Shown: in pieces, positions 58,458 through 64,000 of the stretch
How positions within the stretch are numbered: position 1 is the stretch's first letter
How the letters are laid out: each line of letters starts with the position of its first letter
Source: Effrenium voratum
Taxonomy: Eukaryota; Sar; Dinophyceae; Suessiales; Symbiodiniaceae
Length of the DNA stretch: 64,000 nt
NCBI GenBank assembly: GCA_963377175.1
Contig: CAUJNA010000580.1
Span: 1,044,347-1,108,346 of the forward strand
Reading direction: 5' to 3'
Notes under the pieces: generated by a model
Seen by the model: only the letters and a program-made list of their open reading frames with translations
Databases searched by the model: none
What the model was told of the DNA's origin: nothing
Program-made: the position numbers and the translations under genes

Positions 58458-58630
58458 TGGAGTTCCTCGTGGGGCCCCCCGCCTCTGGGGCCCGCTCCGA
58501 CACTGCCGCTGCGGCTGAGCCGCTGCTGGGCGTACAGTAGCGTTGCAGTAGCGAAACAAACGAGCAAACCTCGGCCTGTTGGCAGCGCAAAAAAAAAATG
58601 ACCGGACTTCGTCCTGTCCAAATTTGCTGG

Positions 58631-59524
58631 CTACTCAACTCGGACTGCATGCTCAACATACCGACCTCCAAACAGTGCTTGATAATGTTGCATGCCAAAA
58701 CGCGTCCGTGGCCAAACCAAACACAGCTGCTGGAACGTAGGCCGCGCTCTGTTGGTAATGTGAGAAATCTGCAGAGCTTCTAGATGATTCGTCAAGCACC
58801 CGCCTTCGAGACAGTGGTTGCAAATGCCTCCGTCCAGGACTTTTCTTGAAGCCAGCCAGGGACCCTGGCCAGAAGCTGGATCCAGTCGCGCACTGTCACT
58901 TGCTGCTGCGTCACTCTCATGCGCTGAAACTCCTGACTTAAACGCTGCTTGACAGAGGCAAAGACAAACACGTCTGACCTGCAGCATCATGCCAGCTGGA
59001 ATGATGACGACTTCCAAACAACATGCCCTCGCAAAGCGCAAAGTCTCCGGCGCAATGTGAGCACTCGCTGTGTCCAGAAGCAGCACTGGCTGGCAGAATT
59101 CTTTGTACGGCTCGCACACTCGATTGATGCGGCTCACCACGCGCATCATGGAGGCGCCATTACTCCACGACGACTTGCATCGCCACACCACAAAGTTGTC
59201 TGGCAACACCAGGCGATTGCGAACTCGAACCGCTAAACGATGAGTGTTGCAGAGTAAAAAGCAAGGCATGAGATGCTGCAGAGACGGCCGGTTGCAGACA
59301 GTTGCCAAAAGCGAAGCCGTTCCTCGCTTCTCGTTTGTTGAAACTGCAATTTGACCGCCAAATCCTTTCTTCACGACTCCTGTGACTGGCTTGATGTGAT
59401 ACGGAATCGGCGTCTCGTCGATGTTAATCAAAAGCAAAGGCTTGCCCTGGTGCTGAGCTTTCAGCTGAGTGTGTCGGAGCCATTGCCAATACACTTGTGC
59501 CTGCATACCCATTTTTGAGCACAA
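58631..59524 (-). pseudogene. DDE transposase catalytic domain (DDE_1/pogo-jerky type)
   Basis: A 297-codon frame with LLINIDETPIPYHI (first Asp), LLLDTASAHIAPETL (second Asp) and VVIIPAGMMLQ (the loop that normally reads IPxGxTxLLQPLDV). The third catalytic Asp expected after LLQP is not in place (LQVRRV), and the following sequence looks out of phase, so this copy is probably inactive. A TATGCAG acceptor just before QVYWQWLRHTQL suggests that the true exon starts near 59507, with the N-terminal exon at 59760-60371. It lies on the opposite strand to the viral genes. Confidence 0.75.
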
Positions 59525-59759
59525 GTAATGAACCTAGTTTGTGGGTCAGCCATTTTTATGAGCTAGTGGTAGTTCATTACGACCCTCTTTTTGGGGCTAA
59601 AAAATGTACCCATTTTTGGCGTCACTAAGAAGCTCAAAAAGCTGGCGCAGTCTAGCTTCCTGACAGACCCAACTCCACTGCAAACACCGCAAAAAAAAAC
59701 GAAGCCATCCTGCCTAGTTGAATCTTCACTATAGCCCAAAATCGATTTAGAGGTCACGA

Positions 59760-60371
59760 AATACAAGTGCAAAGGCATAACAAAAACACCAAAAAAAAGA
59801 CTTGAAGACAAGGTGCCTTTGCGCGTTTTTGCGCCAAAGTCAGCTCCACCTGATGCAGACCAATTCTGCGACGCACGAACTTCCACTGCTTGCAAAACCG
59901 CTGCGTCCAGAGTCTTCTGCCGCGAGTGCTGCCTTGCAACCGCTCGTCTTCTGGAAGCATTCGCTGATACATCTCAAACACCTCTAGCGAAGCCGGAGCG
60001 TAGCCAGCAGCGTTGCGCGCAGCTACAGCTTTCGCCACCGCCGCTTTGGCGCCCTGCTTCCGGGCCAGCCTCCAGTCTCGTGCATCAGAGCTTCCAGCTC
60101 GTCCAATGTCAGCCAGACTTGCCGCCGCGACGCACTGTCCAGCTAGCTCAGCGTCGCCCAACTTGGCGCCAGCAAACTCTTCCGCGGCCGCCACACCTCC
60201 CATGGCAAACGAAGCCAGAATGCACTTTCGAAGATGCGGAGTGATCCGGCGACGCGCCGCGTCGCTCCTGGGGCTCGCATCTGTCGAGCTGCTGGTTTCC
60301 CTCAGCTGCCTTTTCAAATTTGAGCACGCTTCCCGGAGCTGCTGAGCTCGATGCGCCGGTCTGCTGCACAT
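59760..60371 (-). CDS. N-terminal part of the DDE transposase
   Basis: A 205-codon frame that is alanine/arginine-rich at first and then reads RRLWTQRFCKQWKFVRRR and VELTLAQKRAKAP, the DNA-binding helix-turn-helix tail seen just upstream of the DDE core in dinoflagellate transposases of this kind. About 235 bp with no coding signal separate it from the catalytic part, consistent with an intron. A 22-bp tandem duplication (TGCGCCGGTCTGCTGCACATGAGAC) lies at its start, 60352-60401. Confidence 0.6.
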
Positions 60372-60754
60372 GAGACTGCGCCGGTCTGCTGCACATGAGA
60401 CTACAGGCTACAGAGCTAGCATGCAGAGACTGCTCTCCCGCCGAAATTGCACAAACACTGCTGCCATGCAATAAATGTCTTGCGCGCAACGCCTGGCTGC
60501 ACAAAGGCTGCTGTGAAGTGCGCGCAAAACCTGTGCCAAGCTTCTTTGTCGCTGCGAACCGCAGAATACTATTGGTGAACACTCCGTGCTCTTACAAGCA
60601 GGGCACGCAATGTGACCCTAATTCTAGCACGGACACAGCCAATTTTCAGCCATGGAAGCATCAACTACGCGGAAGCCAGCTAGACAACCTAGACACGCGT
60701 CTGGCCTTGGACCTGACGTCACACGCCTCTGGCCTTGGACCTGACGTCGGGCTC

Positions 60755-62010
60755 TCAGCGACTTTGCCACCCGCTCTCCCACCCGGAGTGCTGTCCGTCT
60801 TGCCACCCGGTTTCCCACTTGCTGTGCCAGCCATAATGCCAGCCGGAGCGCCAAGCAGGCAGCCAAGACCATGGCTCCTCGGGAACACCGTGTTTTGGTC
60901 TCTTGGCTGGCTGCTGCTGCGGGCTGTGACTGCTCTGCGACTGCACCACCGCTCGATGCAGCTTTATACTGTTGCCGTTATAGTACTGGTTAATGGTTGG
61001 GTTGGTGAACTGCCGGGCAGCAGTGGGAATCACGCGGAATGCCAACACCTCTTTGCCGTCAGCCAACTTGCGCAAGATCCGAAACTTGCTTTCCGGATGG
61101 CGCGCATCCTTGCGTAGAGATTGCTCTCGCTGGATAGCCTGGCAATTGGCGATCATGAGGAAAACGTCCGACGCATCCCAGAACTTGCTGTCGTGGCCCG
61201 CCGCAACAGCCCATGCGTCCAGCGCCGATTGCAGCAACGAGTAGCCAATCCCCAACAGCTTGGACTGGCTTGACAGCACCTCTTCCTCCACACGATTTCC
61301 ACGAAACTTCAAGAGGACCGGTTTGCTGGTGACGGGAGTGGTTTTCTGGAGGCTGCAAATAAACTCAATGACGCGCCATGCTTGGTGGTTTGGTGCTGCA
61401 AGGTCTGCTGAAACTCTGCAGGCACGCAGTTCGAAAGAACCAGGACTTGCTCTGCACAGTACTCCGGCAGCCCCTCGTTGAAGTCGTACACAATGCTAAC
61501 GAGAGCTCGAATCCACGGAGACATATTGAACGACAAATCGCCCGATCCACGCAAAATTGCTTCCTGTTGCTCCTTGGACAGCTCTAGGAGCTCATCACTG
61601 GCGGGGAGATGCTTGTCGCTCGACCACTCCAGACCGGAGCTCGCCGGGTCGTTGACTGGCTCCTCGTCTGTCGGCTCCTCGTTGACTGGCTCCTCGTCTG
61701 TCGGCTCCTGCTTCTGCTCCACCTGCGGCTGCTGCTCTTGCGGGGCGGGATGCGTGTGAGTGACTTCGCAGTCGTCCTGCGATTTGACGTGACTCTGGCT
61801 CTCAAAGTGCTGAAGCACTGCCGCCAGCGACTGAAGCCTGAAGAGCTTCTCTTGCTTGCGGCACCATACGCATGTCAGGGCATCGTAGGCCTGCGGAAAC
61901 ACTAGCCCCTGGCCCACCAGGCACTGCAACTCCAGATCGCTGAACTCCGTCTTGTGCTTGCCCTTCTGATTCGTGTAGAGCTCCATCACCTTGCGCGCCA
62001 CTGTGTCCAC
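60755..62010 (-). pseudogene. Unknown protein with zinc-finger-like N-terminus, one frameshift
   Basis: The first frame (62010-61309) has FSDLELQCLVGQGLVF and LTCVWCRKQEKLF...VLQHFESQSHVKSQ. The CxxC and HxxxxxH pairs are spaced like a C2H2 or BED-type finger. A repeated PTDEEPVNEEPTDEEPVN linker and MSPWIRALVSIVYDFNEGLP follow. Near 61340 the phase changes and continues as VIEFICSLQKTTPV, KFRGNRVEEEVLSSQ, WAVAAGHDSKFWDASDVFL to 60755, ending in a tryptophan/glycine-rich repeat. I do not recognise the family. It may be a host or transposon protein rather than viral. Confidence 0.5.
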
Positions 62011-62106
62011 GCGAGCTAGACGCTCCTCACAAGCAATGAAAAATAGTCACCCCCGCTCAAAACGTTATTTGCAACACACAAGATTAGAAACCCGGCCGGC
62101 CTCACT

Positions 62107-64000
62107 ATGGCGCAACACCTCCATCTCAACCGCCAGGTCTCCGTCTAGAGGTCTGCAAGCGACCTCCTGCGCGGCGCTGGCCTGCGCGCAGTCACCTGTT
62201 GGACACGCCGCTGGAGGTAGACACCAAGATAGCAAATGCCCTGCTGGGTCTCGCCACCGAGGCCTTCGTCGCAGCGCAGCTTGCTAGCCGGGACGCCAGC
62301 ATCACGGCGCTCCAGGGGGCCAAGGCCGACGCGACGCTGCTGGCCTCATACGCCACGAACGCCGCGCTCTCGGCCAGCGAGACCACGCTCCAGAGCGCCC
62401 TCGACGCAATCCTCGCGGAGCTCGCCGCCCTGCAGCTTTCTGGCAGCGGCGGAGTTGTTAACGCGCCGGCCTGGGCGGGCTTCACGACTTGGGAGCTCGT
62501 TCGCGGAAGTAACGTCGTTCGCAACCTGCATCTGGGGGCTCCTCTCTCTGCTGCGCTGGCCAACGGCGACGACACGCTGAGCATCACGGCAGACTGCTAC
62601 TCCACGGCGGGCACTGACGCCGCTATAACAGCAGCCCTGCTGGCCTACTACACCTCGGCGCAGGTAGACGCGCTGTTGGGAGACTACCGCACAGGGGCAG
62701 CGCAGGACGCGGAGACGAGCAGCGCCATCACGGCGCGCGCTGCTTGCCTACTACACCTCGGCGCAGGTAGACGCGCTGTTGGGAGACTACCGCACGGCAA
62801 GCGCGCAGGACACGCAGACGCAGGCCGCCATCGCGGGCGCGCTGCTGGCCTACCGGACGGGCCCGGACCAGGACGTCTTCACAACCAACCAAATCACCTC
62901 GGCGCTGGTGGCGTACCGTTCGGCCGCAGACCAGGACACGGCGACGGCCTCGAGCATCGCCGCCGCGCTGCTCAGCTACTACACCATCGCACAAGTAGAC
63001 GGCCTCCTTGCCGGCAAGCTCGGAGTCACGGAGGCGGCCTCGGCGCTGCAGATAGCAGTGCGCTTTCCGGACGACGGAGGGGCCGACGAGGTGGTGGCCG
63101 CCATAGGAGAGCAGATCCTGGCCCCCACGGACGTCTCGCTGTCAAACTGGACGGTTCGCCCCAGCAGCGGCTGCAGCGTGGTCCTGGCCACGCACACCGC
63201 GGGAGTGAGCGTGGACGGCTACACCCTGACCCTGGCGGCGAACCCGTGGAACATCGTGCGCACCTACAACTTGACCCCGGGCCGAGAGCTCCTCTTCGCC
63301 TGCCGCTACCGGCTCGGCACGGCCTCCAACTTCGTGGTGTACATGTCCGAGGCAGACAACGTCTACGACCCCCTGTACGGCAGCTTCGTGGGCGACCAGG
63401 GCGCCTGGAGCACGGCCAAGATGTACTTCACAGTGCCGCCCAACGGGGTGGCGAAGCTGCACTTCGGCGCGCACTTCCAGGCGCCGGGCCTGCCCAACCA
63501 GACGGCTGGAACGGTGGACGTCTACGGCCTCCAGATCCTGGACGCAACCCTGGAGACCGGCAACGCGGCGGAGGCGGAGGAGGACACGGCGGCCTCGGCG
63601 CTGCTGCTGAAGCACGAGTTCCTCGACGGAGGGGCCGACGACGTCACGCTGGCCACCCTGGGCAAGGTGCTGCTGGAGCCCACGCTCACCACGCTAGGCA
63701 ATTTTCTGGTGCGCTCCAACAGCCAGAGCTCCGTGGCCTCGGCCAGCTTCACGGTGGGAGGCTTCCAGCTGGAGGGCTACGCCATGACCCTGAGCGCCTT
63801 CGCCTGGAACATCGTGCGCACCTACACGCTGACGCCGGGGAGACGCTACTCCTTCGGCTGCCGGTACCGGCTGGGCACGGCCTCCAACTTGGTGATGTAC
63901 GTCAGCGCGGCCGACAACGACTACGTGGGCGTCACCGGCACCTTCCTCGGCACGGCCTCGCAGGGCGTCTGGAGCACGGCGCGCCTGGACTTCTCGGTGC
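62107..64000 (+). pseudogene. Fibre-like repeat protein of the viral island, runs off the window
   Basis: It probably starts at ATG 62107 (MAQHLHLNRQVSV). At least two indels (near 62150 and 62735) shift phase; from 62740 one plus-strand phase is open to the end. The first part is alanine/leucine-rich repeats (FVAAQLASRDASITALQ; LASYATNAALSASETTLQSAL). Then the YYTSAQVDALLGDYRT motif recurs three to four times, as in tail-fibre stalks. From about 63060 two copies of a ~190-residue beta-rich module follow, with PWNIVRTYNLTPGRELLF and CRYRLGTASNFVVYMS in one, AWNIVRTYTLTPGRRYSF and CRYRLGTASNLVMYVS in the other. This layout suggests a trimeric surface fibre with repeated head domains. The 3' end is outside the window. 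Confidence 0.6.

Noticed and set aside
63142..63752. Minus-strand ORFs over the fibre-like gene
   Set aside because: They are shadows of the open plus-strand phase, which shows repeated modules and YYTxAQVD motifs.

Overview
This window looks like nuclear DNA of a dinoflagellate, probably from the Symbiodiniaceae. The evidence is: two truncated copies of the dinoflagellate spliced-leader sequence (near 1046 and 13226); a short internal run of TTTAGGG-type telomere repeats (38100-38121); small coding exons scattered among large repeat-filled introns; a Ty1/copia-type element with dinoflagellate-style CCCH zinc-finger Gag; and a GC-rich island of decayed polinton-like virus genes. No bacterial operon structure is present. 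Everything here is read by eye from the sequence; no database search or alignment program was run.

Layout. Positions 1-16011 are host DNA with few genes: one clear intronless membrane-protein gene (HlyIII/PAQR family, 7347-8201, minus), a likely multi-exon minus-strand gene at 8367-11148 whose intron holds a 1.6-kb G-rich satellite, and a likely plastid-targeted gene at 14526-15324. The rest is hairpin elements, palindromic dispersed repeats and simple repeats.

Positions 16017-33799 are one LTR retrotransposon of 17.8 kb on the minus strand. It has 348/347-bp TG...CA LTRs and a perfect 5-bp target duplication (ATAGG). It carries a coiled-coil Gag extension, a copia-order Gag-Pol (CCCH fingers, protease, integrase, RT, RNase H), a methyltransferase-like domain at the end of Pol, a very long accessory protein region I do not recognise, and a Tpt1/KptA-type RNA 2'-phosphotransferase domain. 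Several in-frame stops and frameshifts suggest this copy is defective.

Positions 33805-45000 are repeat-rich: several short-unit tandem arrays, an AT-rich island, a 350-bp foldback, and at 40106-44995 a second, decayed copy of only the accessory part of the retroelement. That copy lies in the opposite orientation and contains a 0.46-kb internal inversion.

Positions 45925-64000 form a GC-rich island of polinton-like virus (PLV) genes: Dam-like adenine methyltransferase (minus), A32-type packaging ATPase, penton-like minor capsid protein, an intact double-jelly-roll-type major capsid protein, a rearranged cytosine methyltransferase, a coiled-coil protein, a protein-primed DNA polymerase B broken by many frameshifts and by an inverted coding insert, a DDE transposase, an unknown zinc-finger-like protein, and a fibre-like repeat protein that runs off the window. 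Almost all except the capsid gene are disrupted, so this is best read as an endogenous, decaying viral integration. About 2.8 kb of four different minisatellite arrays separates the capsid gene from the methyltransferase and polymerase genes.
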